A program made the translations under genes and the position numbers. From SFHK01 sp964554795 (GTDB taxonomy: Bacteria; Bacillota; Clostridia; Christensenellales; Aristaeellaceae), in contig CAZKQB010000001.1 of assembly GCA_964554795.1 (NCBI GenBank), positions 1 through 64,000 of the forward strand: 64,000 bases of DNA, written 5' to 3'. Each line of letters begins with the position of its first letter. Positions within the stretch are counted from its first letter, which is position 1. Under the pieces are notes generated by a model. That model did no database searches. It was not told the DNA's origin and saw only the letters and a list, made by a program, of their open reading frames with translations. This document shows, one piece after another, positions 35,819-43,427 of this stretch.

Positions 35819-36636
35819 ACGTAAAGCTGATCTGCACGGATATAGACGGGACGCTCTACGGCGACGGTCATGTTCCAGAAAAGAATCTGCGGGCACTGAG
35901 GGCCTGCGCGGCGCGGGGCATTCGCGTGGCGCTTGTCAGCGGAAGAAACCATGGTTTTTTGTGCCGCCTTTCAAGGGAAATGGGCGTTCCCTGCGCGATT
36001 GCATCGGCAAACGGCTCGCGCATTGAGGCTTCGCCGGATGGGCCATGCGTGCAGGAATGCACGTTTGACACAGAGAATGGGCAAAGGCTCTTTGACAGTC
36101 TGTATGCCCTGAACGTGAATTTTGAGGTATACACGCGAGAGGGCAGCTTTGTGGTTCGCGCTGAAAAGATGCCGGATCGTCACAGGGAAGGTCTGCAGCG
36201 CAACGTCATGCATAAGGACGCAGAGGTAATCTTCGATGAGGAGAGGGCCCGTCAGGATGCGGCGACGCGCGCCTACAAATTTGTCGTGTTTTCCGAGTCC
36301 GAAGAGGAGATTACGCGTGTTCGCAAGGCCTTGGACGCAGCAGGCGTGGAGCACTGCTCGTCCGCCTCAAGGAATGTGGAAGTCGTGCCGGAGGGTGCAG
36401 GAAAAGGAAACGCCGTGCGGGCAATTGCAAAGTACTTCGGCATCGATACGGCCGACGTGATGGCCTTTGGCGACTACACGAACGACCTGCCTATGCTCAG
36501 AGCCGCCGGGCATCCGGTGGCGATGGCGAACGGCGTACAGGAATTGAAGGAGATTGCCGAGATCGTTGCGCCCGCCAACCGGGACGGCGGGCTGGGCGAG
36601 GTGCTGTTCCGGTATGTGCTGGAGGAAAATGGCTGA
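35815..36636 (+). CDS. Cof-type HAD-IIB phosphatase
   Basis: 273 aa. HAD motif I is CTDIDGTLYGDGHVP, motif II VSGRNHGF, motif III and IV are in GKGNAVRAIAKYFGI and MAFGDYTNDLPML. The C2 cap type and length fit the Cof/YidA group that dephosphorylates sugar and nucleotide phosphates. The start is ATG 35815, overlapping the previous stop. It is followed by a second gene of the same family, apparently a tandem duplicate. Confidence 0.9.
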   Translation: MNVKLICTDIDGTLYGDGHVPEKNLRALRACAARGIRVALVSGRNHGFLCRLSREMGVPCAIASANGSRIEASPDGPCVQECTFDTENGQRLFDSLYALNVNFEVYTREGSFVVRAEKMPDRHREGLQRNVMHKDAEVIFDEERARQDAATRAYKFVVFSESEEEITRVRKALDAAGVEHCSSASRNVEVVPEGAGKGNAVRAIAKYFGIDTADVMAFGDYTNDLPMLRAAGHPVAMANGVQELKEIAEIVAPANRDGGLGEVLFRYVLEENG

Positions 36637-36637
36637 T

Positions 36638-37465
36638 ATGAACATACGGATGATTGTTTCCGATATTGACGGAACGCTGATTCCCGGTGGCGGGGTGCTG
36701 TCGGAATACACGAAGCGCACGTTGAGAGCCTGCGAGAAAAAGGGCGTTCACGTGGTGCTTGCAAGCGGGCGCACGTTCTATGGTGCGCGCGGCGTATCGC
36801 TGGAGGCAGGGCTTCAGGGCCCGGTAATTTCCGCCAATGGCGGGCGCGCCGACCGTTCGCCGGAGGGCGGCGTAATCTTTGAAGACACGCTGGACGAAGA
36901 GATCTCGCTACGAATTTATCGCGAGCTAATGGATGCAGGCTGCTTTATGACCAGCTACGTAGGCACGCGGGTTTACGCGCTGGAGGAAACGAACGGGTTT
37001 GGCTCAAAATGTGCGCAGGCCAGCGAGATACGCAAAGGCGGCGACCACGTTATCGTAAACGATGAAGCGCGTTTTCTGAGCGAGGGCACGGTGCGTCCGT
37101 ACAAATACGAGGCATATTCTGACGATTCGGCGCTGATTGATCGCCTTCGCGTGCGGTTTCTTTCGTGGGGGCTTTCGGTGTCGAGCGCATTTTCGTATAA
37201 TCTGGAGATTCTGGCACCGGGCGGCGGAAAGGGCCGGGCAGTAGAGGCGCTGGCTGCGCGATTTGGCATCGATAGAAGTGAGATCATGGCATTCGGCGAC
37301 GGCTCGAACGACCTGACGATGCTGAAGGCGGTCGGCTGGCCGGTGGCGATGAGCAACGGCGTACAGGTGCTGAAGGATGCTGCGTGGAAAATTGCGCCGG
37401 ACTGTCGGGACGACGGCGAGGCGCGCGTGCTTGAGGAATACGTGCTTGGGGAGAAGACGGAATGA
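36638..37465 (+). CDS. Cof-type HAD-IIB phosphatase (second copy)
   Basis: About 275 aa. Motif I VSDIDGTLIPGGGVLS, motif II LASGRTFYGARG, then GKGRAVEALAARFGI and MAFGDGSNDLTMLKA. The start is uncertain: an ATG at 36629 is only 3 bases from GGAGG (36621-36625) and one at 36638 is 12 bases away. The latter, giving MNIRMIVSDIDGTL, fits the family best. It differs enough from the preceding gene to be an old duplicate. Substrate unknown. Overlaps trmL by four bases. Confidence 0.88.
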   Translation: MNIRMIVSDIDGTLIPGGGVLSEYTKRTLRACEKKGVHVVLASGRTFYGARGVSLEAGLQGPVISANGGRADRSPEGGVIFEDTLDEEISLRIYRELMDAGCFMTSYVGTRVYALEETNGFGSKCAQASEIRKGGDHVIVNDEARFLSEGTVRPYKYEAYSDDSALIDRLRVRFLSWGLSVSSAFSYNLEILAPGGGKGRAVEALAARFGIDRSEIMAFGDGSNDLTMLKAVGWPVAMSNGVQVLKDAAWKIAPDCRDDGEARVLEEYVLGEKTE

Positions 37466-37980
37466 ACATTGTCTTGGTGGAACCGGAGATCCCGCAGAAT
37501 ACGGGTAACATCGCGCGCACCTGTGCAGCGACGGGTGCAAAGCTGCATTTGATCAAGCCGCTGGGCTTTGTGCTGGATGACAAGCATTTGAAGCGCGCCG
37601 GGCTCGATTACTGGAATCTGATGCAGTATGCCGTTTATGAAAACTGGCAAGACTTTCTTTTGAAGAACCCGGACGTGGGGCTGTATTACGCATCGACCAA
37701 AGCGCCGCGAGCGTACACGGAGGTTTCCTACCGGGCGGATGACTATCTGGTATTCGGCAAGGAAACGCGCGGGCTGGACGAAGCGCTTTTGCAGGCGAAC
37801 TATGCGCGCTGTGTGCGCATTCCGATGCGGGCCGAGGCACGCAGCCTGAATCTGGCGAATTCCGTGGCGATTGTGCTGTATGAGGCGCTTCGGCAGCAGG
37901 ATTTTCCCGGACTCTCCGAGTCCGGCAGACTGCATGAGCTGCCTACGCCGGAAGAGAAGGAATGGAAGGATTATCTGTAA
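37462..37980 (+). CDS. trmL: tRNA (cytidine/uridine-34-2'-O)-methyltransferase TrmL
   Basis: 172 aa SPOUT-class (trefoil-knot) enzyme methylating the wobble nucleotide of some leucine tRNAs. Family blocks are NIVLVEPEIPQNTGNIARTCAATGAKLHLI, LVFGKETRGLDEALL and CVRIPM...ARSLNLANSVAIVLYEALRQ. The ATG overlaps the previous stop. It is the last gene of the T-box run before the next promoter. Confidence 0.93.
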   Translation: MNIVLVEPEIPQNTGNIARTCAATGAKLHLIKPLGFVLDDKHLKRAGLDYWNLMQYAVYENWQDFLLKNPDVGLYYASTKAPRAYTEVSYRADDYLVFGKETRGLDEALLQANYARCVRIPMRAEARSLNLANSVAIVLYEALRQQDFPGLSESGRLHELPTPEEKEWKDYL

Positions 37981-38009
37981 TTGCAAAATGCATGCGGATA
38001 TGATACAAT
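37981..38009 (+). promoter_or_regulatory. Promoter upstream of the small membrane protein
   Basis: TTGCAA at 37981-37986, a 17-base spacer and TACAAT at 38004-38009, preceded by TG for an extended -10. It starts immediately after the trmL stop codon. Confidence 0.6.
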
Positions 38010-38042
38010 AACATGAGAAGATGACGAAGGAGATGAACGGGC

Positions 38043-38261
38043 ATGGCAAAGGTGATTACAAAAAGGGAGTACCGCAGACGCAGAATTCGCTTTCAGGTTG
38101 CGGCGGGGCTGTATGATTTCATAGTGACCATGCTTGCGTTTGTCGTTATTGTATTTTGCGTATATCTGCTCACGGCGCTGTACCGCTGGGCAGCCGCAGA
38201 TATTCCCGTAACGTTCAAGGTGTTCTTTGACATCATTGAAAAGGCGCTGTGCATGAACTAA
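38043..38261 (+). CDS. Small single-span membrane protein of unknown function
   Basis: 72 aa. A strongly basic N-terminus (KREYRRRRIRF) is followed by one hydrophobic helix (FIVTMLAFVVIVFCVYLLTAL) and a short tail with acidic residues. By charge the N-terminus should be cytoplasmic. I recognise no family. AAGGAGATG lies upstream. It has its own promoter and sits ahead of two uracil-DNA glycosylase genes, separated by 13 bases, so it may belong to their transcript. Confidence 0.65.
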   Translation: MAKVITKREYRRRRIRFQVAAGLYDFIVTMLAFVVIVFCVYLLTALYRWAAADIPVTFKVFFDIIEKALCMN

Positions 38262-38274
38262 GGAGGGGAACGGC

Positions 38275-38853
38275 GTGCGGACGTCATGGAAGGAACTGAC
38301 CGATGAAATCAACGGGTGCCAGAAGTGCCGGCTGTGTGAAAAACGCACGCACGTTGTGCCCGGCGAGGGAAACCCGAACGCCAGCCTGATGTTTATTGGC
38401 GAAGGACCGGGACGCGACGAGGACGAGCAGGGACGGCCATTTGTGGGCGTCAGCGGGCAGCTGCTGGATCGCATGATTCATGCCATCGGCATGGAGCGCA
38501 CAGAGGTATACATAGCCAACGTCGTTAAGTGCCGTCCGCCGATGAATCGCAATCCGGAGCCGGACGAGGCGGCTGCATGTCTGCCGTATCTGCGCTCGCA
38601 GTTCGTGCTGGTTTCCCCAAAGGTGATCGTGCTTCTGGGCAAGGTGGCCTGCCGCTATGTGCTGGGCGAGGAAGCGCCTATTTCCCGCATGCGCGGTCAC
38701 TGGATCGAGCGCAAGGGTATCTGGTTCATGCCTACATACCATCCCAGCGCGCTTTTGCGCGAGCCCGCGAAGAAGCGTGAGGCGTGGGAGGATTTTAAAA
38801 TGGTCAGGGACAAGCTTGCGGAGGTAGGCGGCATTGGAAAAGTTCAGGAATGA
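38275..38853 (+). CDS. Family 4 uracil-DNA glycosylase (iron-sulfur type)
   Basis: 192 aa. Removes uracil from DNA. The [4Fe-4S] ligands C15 and C18 (CQKC), C86 (VVKCRPP) and C102 are all present. The active site motifs GEGPGRDEDEQGRPFVG and HPSALL are visible; family 4 more usually has GEAPG in the first. The GTG start at 38275 has AAGGAGGGG at 38260-38268. It overlaps the next gene, a relative without the cysteines. Confidence 0.9.
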   Translation: MRTSWKELTDEINGCQKCRLCEKRTHVVPGEGNPNASLMFIGEGPGRDEDEQGRPFVGVSGQLLDRMIHAIGMERTEVYIANVVKCRPPMNRNPEPDEAAACLPYLRSQFVLVSPKVIVLLGKVACRYVLGEEAPISRMRGHWIERKGIWFMPTYHPSALLREPAKKREAWEDFKMVRDKLAEVGGIGKVQE

Positions 38854-39409
38854 AATGGCCGGGCATTTTACGGAAATCTACGAAGGAAACGCGCACTCGC
38901 TGGTGTTTGGCGAGGGCTCGTTTCATAGTAGGCTGATGATGATCGGCGAAGCACCCGGCGAGCAGGAAACGCTGAAGGGGCGGCCTTTTGTTGGCAAGGC
39001 CGGAAAGAATCTGGATGAATTTCTGGATATGAGCGGGCTGAAGCGTGAGGAAATCTATATAACAAACACGGTGAAGTTCCGTCCGACAAAGCGCTCCGAT
39101 GCGGGACGATTGGTCAATCGACCGCCGTCAAAGGAGGAAATCGCGCTGTTTCTTCCGTGGCTGAAAAGGGAAATTGCGTTGATTGCGCCCGAATGCATCG
39201 CCACGCTGGGCAATGTGCCTTTGAAGGCGTTGGCGGGCGATAAGGTCGTGATCGGCGACGTGCATGGGCAGTTTCTGGAATTCGAGGGACGCACGCTGTA
39301 TCCGCTGTACCATCCCGCGAGCCTGATTTACAATCCGTCCCTGCGCGAGGTATATGCGGAGGATGTGAAACGGCTGGGCACGTGGCTGAGGAAGCGGGAA
39401 AATGGCTGA
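38834..39409 (+). CDS. Uracil-DNA glycosylase family 4/5-like protein lacking Fe-S cysteines
   Basis: 191 aa from a TTG start at 38834, supported by GGAGGT at 38820-38825; an ATG at 38855 has a weaker site. The glycosylase core is clear: GEAPGEQETLKGRPFVGKAG and YPLYHPASLIYNPSLR. The position of C86 in the upstream copy is phenylalanine F82 (TNTVKFRP), and the N-terminal CxxC and the fourth cysteine are gone. The only cysteine left is in APECIATLGN. So this copy should fold without an Fe-S cluster, or it has another role. It overlaps both neighbours. Confidence 0.85.
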   Translation: MEKFRNEMAGHFTEIYEGNAHSLVFGEGSFHSRLMMIGEAPGEQETLKGRPFVGKAGKNLDEFLDMSGLKREEIYITNTVKFRPTKRSDAGRLVNRPPSKEEIALFLPWLKREIALIAPECIATLGNVPLKALAGDKVVIGDVHGQFLEFEGRTLYPLYHPASLIYNPSLREVYAEDVKRLGTWLRKRENG

Positions 39410-40415
39410 GCTCGTCGTTTCAAAGCGTCCGGATGGGCGCTTTACTGCTTTTTCGGCAGCGTGCGGATATACGCGGGCCGAGCGCACATTCCTGAGAAAG
39501 CATGCATTTTCGCTGATGAATCCTCTGCTTGCCAACGGCCCGGTGCGCTTTGTAACGGTGAATGGGCAGAATGGCGTGCGTGCGCGGATTATGACCGGCG
39601 CTGACCGCATATATGAAGCGCAGACGGGACGTAAACGGGGATATTTTGCGCTGCTCGATTCCACAGGGGACGATTGCGCGGTACAGATGGCGTTGGAGGA
39701 GGCGTGCCGCCTCCAGCGCGAGTGGGGAAATGTGGAGATGATCGGTCCCTTGTCGCCAGACGGAAGCGGCTTTCTGTGCGGCGCGGGCGCTTTGGCTGCA
39801 GACGGGGAAGCAGCCGGCTGCATGCTGCGCGGCGTGCTGACCGGCGCGTGCAATCCCGTGGCGGAACGCGTGCTCTTGCGACTGGGCGCATGGGCAGAGA
39901 CAGTGGAGGAGGCATATTGCATTCGTGTACCGGCGGAGAATACGCTGAAGGAGACCGCATCTCGCGCCGCAAGGCGGTTTGGACTGTGCGTGGAGGCGCT
40001 GAAGGCTGCGCCGCTGCGTGAAGGCTGGCAGCAGAGAATTCTGAGATTAGCCGGGAGGCGGGAGAAAAACGAGGTCGCCAAGCTGCTTACTTGCATGCGA
40101 CCGCTGGTGGATGGAAGACATTCATTTGCTGTGTATGCCGGAAAGGAGACGCGGGGCTACCTGCTGGCGCTTCGCGAGCGGAGAGGATGCCTTCGTTTTG
40201 CCACGATTCTTACAAAGCCAGGCGTATTTTCCGCGCCGGTTGCGACGGTGCTTCTGAGTGCGGCGGTAGATGCGTGCATCGCAAGTGGAGAGAAGTGGGT
40301 GGAAGCGTCGGTAATCCGGCAGGACAATCTGCGCTCCCGCGCGCTGCCGGAGAGGTTCAAAGCGCAGGTTGTACGCCGTTACACTCGATATATCGTAAAT
40401 GTATCAATAAATTAA
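39402..40415 (+). CDS. GNAT-like N-acyltransferase-fold protein (YghO-like)
   Basis: 337 aa, no signal peptide. I do not recognise a named family with certainty. The middle third (GYFALLDSTGDDCAVQMAL, then GPLSPDGSGFLCGAGAL) resembles GNAT-fold YghO-type proteins, and a second GNAT-like half may occupy the C-terminal 150 residues (RPLVDGRHSFAVYAGKETRGYLLALRER). It overlaps the glycosylase gene by 8 bases. Role unknown. Confidence 0.55.
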   Translation: MAELVVSKRPDGRFTAFSAACGYTRAERTFLRKHAFSLMNPLLANGPVRFVTVNGQNGVRARIMTGADRIYEAQTGRKRGYFALLDSTGDDCAVQMALEEACRLQREWGNVEMIGPLSPDGSGFLCGAGALAADGEAAGCMLRGVLTGACNPVAERVLLRLGAWAETVEEAYCIRVPAENTLKETASRAARRFGLCVEALKAAPLREGWQQRILRLAGRREKNEVAKLLTCMRPLVDGRHSFAVYAGKETRGYLLALRERRGCLRFATILTKPGVFSAPVATVLLSAAVDACIASGEKWVEASVIRQDNLRSRALPERFKAQVVRRYTRYIVNVSIN

Positions 40416-40419
40416 CAGG

Positions 40420-40456
40420 AAAATGAGCGTCTGGGGGTTTTCATGACGCTCATTTT
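40420..40456. terminator. Bidirectional terminator between converging genes
   Basis: AAAATGAGCGTC at 40420-40431 pairs perfectly with GACGCTCATTTT at 40445-40456. It ends the plus-strand acyltransferase gene and the minus-strand CAP gene. Confidence 0.8.
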
Positions 40457-40499
40457 GTGTATGATAGTACTTGCGTTTTTGAAACGCGTAAATGGGTCG

Positions 40500-40964
40500 T
40501 TACCGGGCGAAAATCTGGGATACGTAAACGAATCCCTGCGCCGTTATGGCTACGCCCACGCCCATGCGTGTCCATTGGCTGCCGAGCAGCGTTTGTCGGT
40601 GGCCGGTGGAGGAAGAGAGAAACTGTGCCTGCGCGTGAGCTGCGTCGCGCGAACGTGCAATGTTTTCGGAGGCGTATGTATAGGATACGCCGAAGGTGGT
40701 GAGCATCTGACGGATGTCGCCGTAGGTAGGCGATGTGTGGGCAAAGTAGCCGCCGGACAGCATGTCCTGTGCCTTGATCCGTGCCACGGAGCACAGAGTC
40801 GGGTCGACGGTCAGGGCGTTCAGTCCGTAGCGGGCGCGGTCTTCGTTTATAAGGCGGATGAGAGTCTGCTCGGCGGACTCGGCCGTCTCTGCCCACGCCG
40901 GAAAACAGGAGAACAGAAGCAGAACAGCCAAAGCGAGAATGGCGGGTTTTCGGAATCGGGTCAT
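40500..40964 (-). CDS. Secreted CAP-domain (SCP/YkwD-like) protein
   Basis: 154 aa. A Sec signal peptide (KPAILALAVLLLFSCFPAWA) with a probable cleavage after AWA leads to one CAP domain: LIRLINEDRARYGLNALTVD, ARIKAQDMLSGGYFAHTSP, ENIARS and a terminal GHRQTLLGSQWTRMGVG. Bacterial relatives such as YkwD occur in spore formers with unknown activity; some CAP proteins bind lipids or calcium. The start at 40964 has AAGGAGCG upstream. It lies alone, antisense to its neighbours. Confidence 0.88.
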   Translation of the reverse strand: MTRFRKPAILALAVLLLFSCFPAWAETAESAEQTLIRLINEDRARYGLNALTVDPTLCSVARIKAQDMLSGGYFAHTSPTYGDIRQMLTTFGVSYTYASENIARSRDAAHAQAQFLSSSTGHRQTLLGSQWTRMGVGVAITAQGFVYVSQIFAR

Positions 40965-41000
40965 GAGAGAGTCGCTCCTTTCGTATACCGGAATGGCTCC

Positions 41001-41029
41001 ATCATACCGCAGGAGGGCGCAAGTGTAAA
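41001..41029 (-). promoter_or_regulatory. Promoter of the CAP-domain gene
   Basis: On the minus strand TTTACA (41029-41024), a 17-base spacer and TATGAT (41006-41001). Confidence 0.65.
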
Positions 41030-41097
41030 TGATTTTGCCAGCGCGCTTCCATGGGAATATTCGCCGCATGGTTTGAATCAACAGGAGGGATTTATAT

Positions 41098-41484
41098 ATG
41101 AAACTGATCAAGTGCCCCAGGTGTGAATTGAATTACATCACGGAAAATGAGAAAATCTGCTCCGTGTGCAAGCGCGACGTCAAGGGAGAAGTCGAGCAGG
41201 ACGATCTGGTTGAGCTTTGCTCCGAATGCGGCGAGCATCCGGCAATGCCGGGCCAGGAAATCTGCATTTACTGCTTCAAGGAAATGCAGCGCCGCAGTGA
41301 AACCTCTTCGACCGATGACAACAGCGGTATGACGCCGGATGAAACGAGCCTCAGTATCGACCCTGTCAGCACGATGGACGAAATCGACATCGAGCTGCCC
41401 GATTCGTCTGAATCTCCGTTTGGCGACGAGAAGTTTGACGATGACGAGGACGATGAGGACAAGGAAGACGAAGAGGAGGAGTGA
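41098..41484 (+). CDS. Zinc-ribbon protein with acidic tail
   Basis: 128 aa. Two paired cysteine modules, CPRC...CSVC (residues 6-24) and CSEC...CIYC (about 41-59), look like zinc ribbons. They are followed by a Ser/Thr-rich linker and a C-terminal run of Asp and Glu. AGGAGGG precedes the ATG. The next gene begins two bases after its stop, so they are coupled. Relatives occur as small uncharacterised proteins in Clostridia; function unknown. Confidence 0.75.
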   Translation: MKLIKCPRCELNYITENEKICSVCKRDVKGEVEQDDLVELCSECGEHPAMPGQEICIYCFKEMQRRSETSSTDDNSGMTPDETSLSIDPVSTMDEIDIELPDSSESPFGDEKFDDDEDDEDKEDEEEE

Positions 41485-41486
41485 CG

Positions 41487-42188
41487 GTGACCGTATACGC
41501 AATCGCCGATCTGCATTTGCCCGCCGGGACAAACAAGCCCATGGACATCTTTGGTGCGCACTGGGAACGTCACTTTGAGCGCATCAACGAAGATTGGCGC
41601 GCGCGTGTAACGGAGGAGGACGTCGTTCTTCTGCCGGGGGACATCAGCTGGGCCATGCGCTTGGAGGATGCATGCATGGATCTTGACGCCATTGGCCGTC
41701 TGCCGGGCGTCAAGATTTTGACGCGAGGGAACCATGATTATTGGTGGAGCTCCATCAGCCGCGTGCGCGAAAGGCTGACCGGGAACACTCATGCGCTTCA
41801 GAATGACGCGATGATGCTGAACGGATTGCTGTTTGCGGGCACGCGAGGTTGGATGCTGCCGGAAAAGGATGCGGCGGACGATGACCGGCGCATCTTTGCG
41901 CGGGAGTGCCAGCGGCTCAACATGTCGTTGGAACGGGCGCGCAGACTGGACGCGGACGCGCCGCTGATCTGTATGCTCCACTATCCTCCACTGACGGAGG
42001 GCAATCGCGACAATGAGATGACGCGTATCCTGAAGAGCTATGGCGTACATACCGTTGTCTATGGTCATCTGCACGGCGCGGCGATTTGCGGTGCGTTTCA
42101 GGGCATGCAGGATTGCGTTCGTTACCGTCTGGTTTCCTGCGATTCGCTCGGCTTCCGGCTCTGTCCCATCTGGCAAACGGAAAAATAG
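41487..42188 (+). CDS. Calcineurin-like metallophosphoesterase
   Basis: 233 aa. Metal ligands are in IADLHL, LLPGDISWAM, TRGNHDYWW, MLHYPP and YGHLHG. The length and WWSSISRVRE fit a cytoplasmic phosphoesterase group common in Clostridia. The start is set to GTG 41487 because AGGAGGA (41475-41481) is 5-6 bases before it; a GTG at 41481 overlaps that site. Substrate unknown. Confidence 0.85.
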   Translation: MTVYAIADLHLPAGTNKPMDIFGAHWERHFERINEDWRARVTEEDVVLLPGDISWAMRLEDACMDLDAIGRLPGVKILTRGNHDYWWSSISRVRERLTGNTHALQNDAMMLNGLLFAGTRGWMLPEKDAADDDRRIFARECQRLNMSLERARRLDADAPLICMLHYPPLTEGNRDNEMTRILKSYGVHTVVYGHLHGAAICGAFQGMQDCVRYRLVSCDSLGFRLCPIWQTEK

Positions 42189-42210
42189 CCTTCCATCGAA
42201 CGTGAGTTCA

Positions 42211-42242
42211 AGCGCTTTCCCGAAACGGGAGGGCGCTTTTTT
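42211..42242 (+). terminator. Terminator after the metallophosphoesterase
   Basis: AGCGCTTTCCCG pairs with CGGGAGGGCGCT (two G-U pairs) around loop AAA, then TTTTTT. Confidence 0.8.
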
Positions 42243-42314
42243 GATGCTCTGATGAAGATAAACGCAAAAAGTACGCACTCAACAACAATTTAACACGGAT
42301 AAATTGACGATTAA

Positions 42315-42366
42315 GTGGGAAATTTCATCAAGAAGAGTGGTATTCTGTCGAGCAAAGTGGTATAAT
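42315..42366 (+). promoter_or_regulatory. mraZ promoter region with spaced GTGG boxes
   Basis: An extended -10 promoter (TG-G-TATAAT) lies at 42358-42366. Upstream and overlapping it are three AGTGG elements with GTGG at 42315, 42337 and 42357, about two helical turns apart. MraZ is known to bind repeated GTGG-type boxes and repress its own operon, so these may be its operator. Exact boxes are inferred. Confidence 0.5.
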
Positions 42367-42417
42367 AAGGAGCAAATAGGAGCAAACAGGGAAAACAAAG
42401 GGGGTGGGAGCTTGAGC

Positions 42418-42891
42418 ATGGAGTCATTTACCGGAAGCGCGGTGCATACCATCGATCCCAAGGGCCGAGTGTTCATTCCCACCAACTATCGCGAAGCGCT
42501 GGGCAGTGATTTCACCATTGCGCTGAACAACGACCTGCGGACGATCGCCATGTACCCGAGGGAAATCTGGCGCGAGAAATGTGAAGCGTATGGTCGAATT
42601 CCGGATGCAGATCGCGTGGGCCGCAATTTTGTACGCTACGTAATGGGAAACACCTACACGGGCTGCAATCTGGACGGGCAGGGACGAATTCTGATTCCGC
42701 AGACGTTGCGCGCCATGTTTGGACTGATGGAGCAAAAGGACATTCGCTTTATCGGCGTTGGCGAGTACTTGGAAATGTGGAATATTGAGCAGTACCACGG
42801 TCTCACCATGACGCCGAACGATGAGGCGGATCGCATTCTCGACTACATTTACGACACGTATTTCAAAACGCCGACCGGGCATGAAGCGTAG
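42418..42891 (+). CDS. mraZ: Transcriptional regulator MraZ
   Basis: 157 aa ring-forming AbrB-like DNA-binding protein, first gene of the dcw operon. Two SpoVT-AbrB units are seen: MESFTGSAVHTIDPKGRVFIPTNYRE and GCNLDGQGRILIPQTLR. The start is ATG 42418 behind a GGGGGTGGGAG stretch; a TTG six bases upstream is possible. In most bacteria rsmH follows; here ftsL follows after 20 bases. Confidence 0.94.
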   Translation: MESFTGSAVHTIDPKGRVFIPTNYREALGSDFTIALNNDLRTIAMYPREIWREKCEAYGRIPDADRVGRNFVRYVMGNTYTGCNLDGQGRILIPQTLRAMFGLMEQKDIRFIGVGEYLEMWNIEQYHGLTMTPNDEADRILDYIYDTYFKTPTGHEA

Positions 42892-42911
42892 GCGGCGGGG
42901 GAGGATGGGCT

Positions 42912-43403
42912 ATGATGAATCGTCAAGCGACGCAGCACAGAATTTCCGGATATGCCACTCCGCCGTATCAGTGGGTGAATCGGCCGGAACGCAGGCAGGA
43001 TATTCGGCCGAGGCGGCCGGTCAGGCAGCACACGCCCGAGCCGCGTGAGAGCCATGAGGATCAGTACAAGCGCTATGTGGGCTATTTGAACCAGGCAGTG
43101 ATGTATGCAACACTCATTTTTGTGGTGCTGGTACTGTTTATGGAGATTGGCAAGCTGTCTGAAATCGGAAGCCAGCGCAAGCGGATAAACGCTATTTACG
43201 AGGAGAACAAGACGCTTACTGCAGAAATTGAGAGTCTTGAGGTGCAGCTGTGCATGGAAACGCGCCCCTCGATCATAAAACAGAAGGCGAGTACGATTGG
43301 CATGGTAACGCCCGCGGAGAACGAGGTATGCGTGCTCCAGACGGTTGTCAGAAGAACGACGGATACGGCTCAGACGGTGGAGAACGCGACGCGCGGCCGT
43401 TAA
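42912..43403 (+). CDS. ftsL: FtsL-like cell division protein
   Basis: 163 aa bitopic membrane protein. A proline- and arginine-rich cytoplasmic N-terminus (about 60 residues) leads to one helix (AVMYATLIFVVLVLFMEIG) and a coiled coil (RKRINAIYEENKTLTAEIESLEVQL). FtsL proteins have little sequence identity and are recognised by this layout and place. Known FtsL forms a complex with DivIC/FtsB and FtsQ/DivIB at the septum. GGGGGAGGAT precedes the ATG. Confidence 0.7.
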   Translation: MMNRQATQHRISGYATPPYQWVNRPERRQDIRPRRPVRQHTPEPRESHEDQYKRYVGYLNQAVMYATLIFVVLVLFMEIGKLSEIGSQRKRINAIYEENKTLTAEIESLEVQLCMETRPSIIKQKASTIGMVTPAENEVCVLQTVVRRTTDTAQTVENATRGR

Positions 43404-43427
43404 TCTAAGTTCGACAAGCGGGGAGGG

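Noticed and set aside
40443..41126. 227-codon plus-strand frame opposite the CAP gene
   Set aside because: The minus-strand frame has a signal peptide, a CAP domain, a ribosome site and a promoter; the plus-strand frame has none of these.
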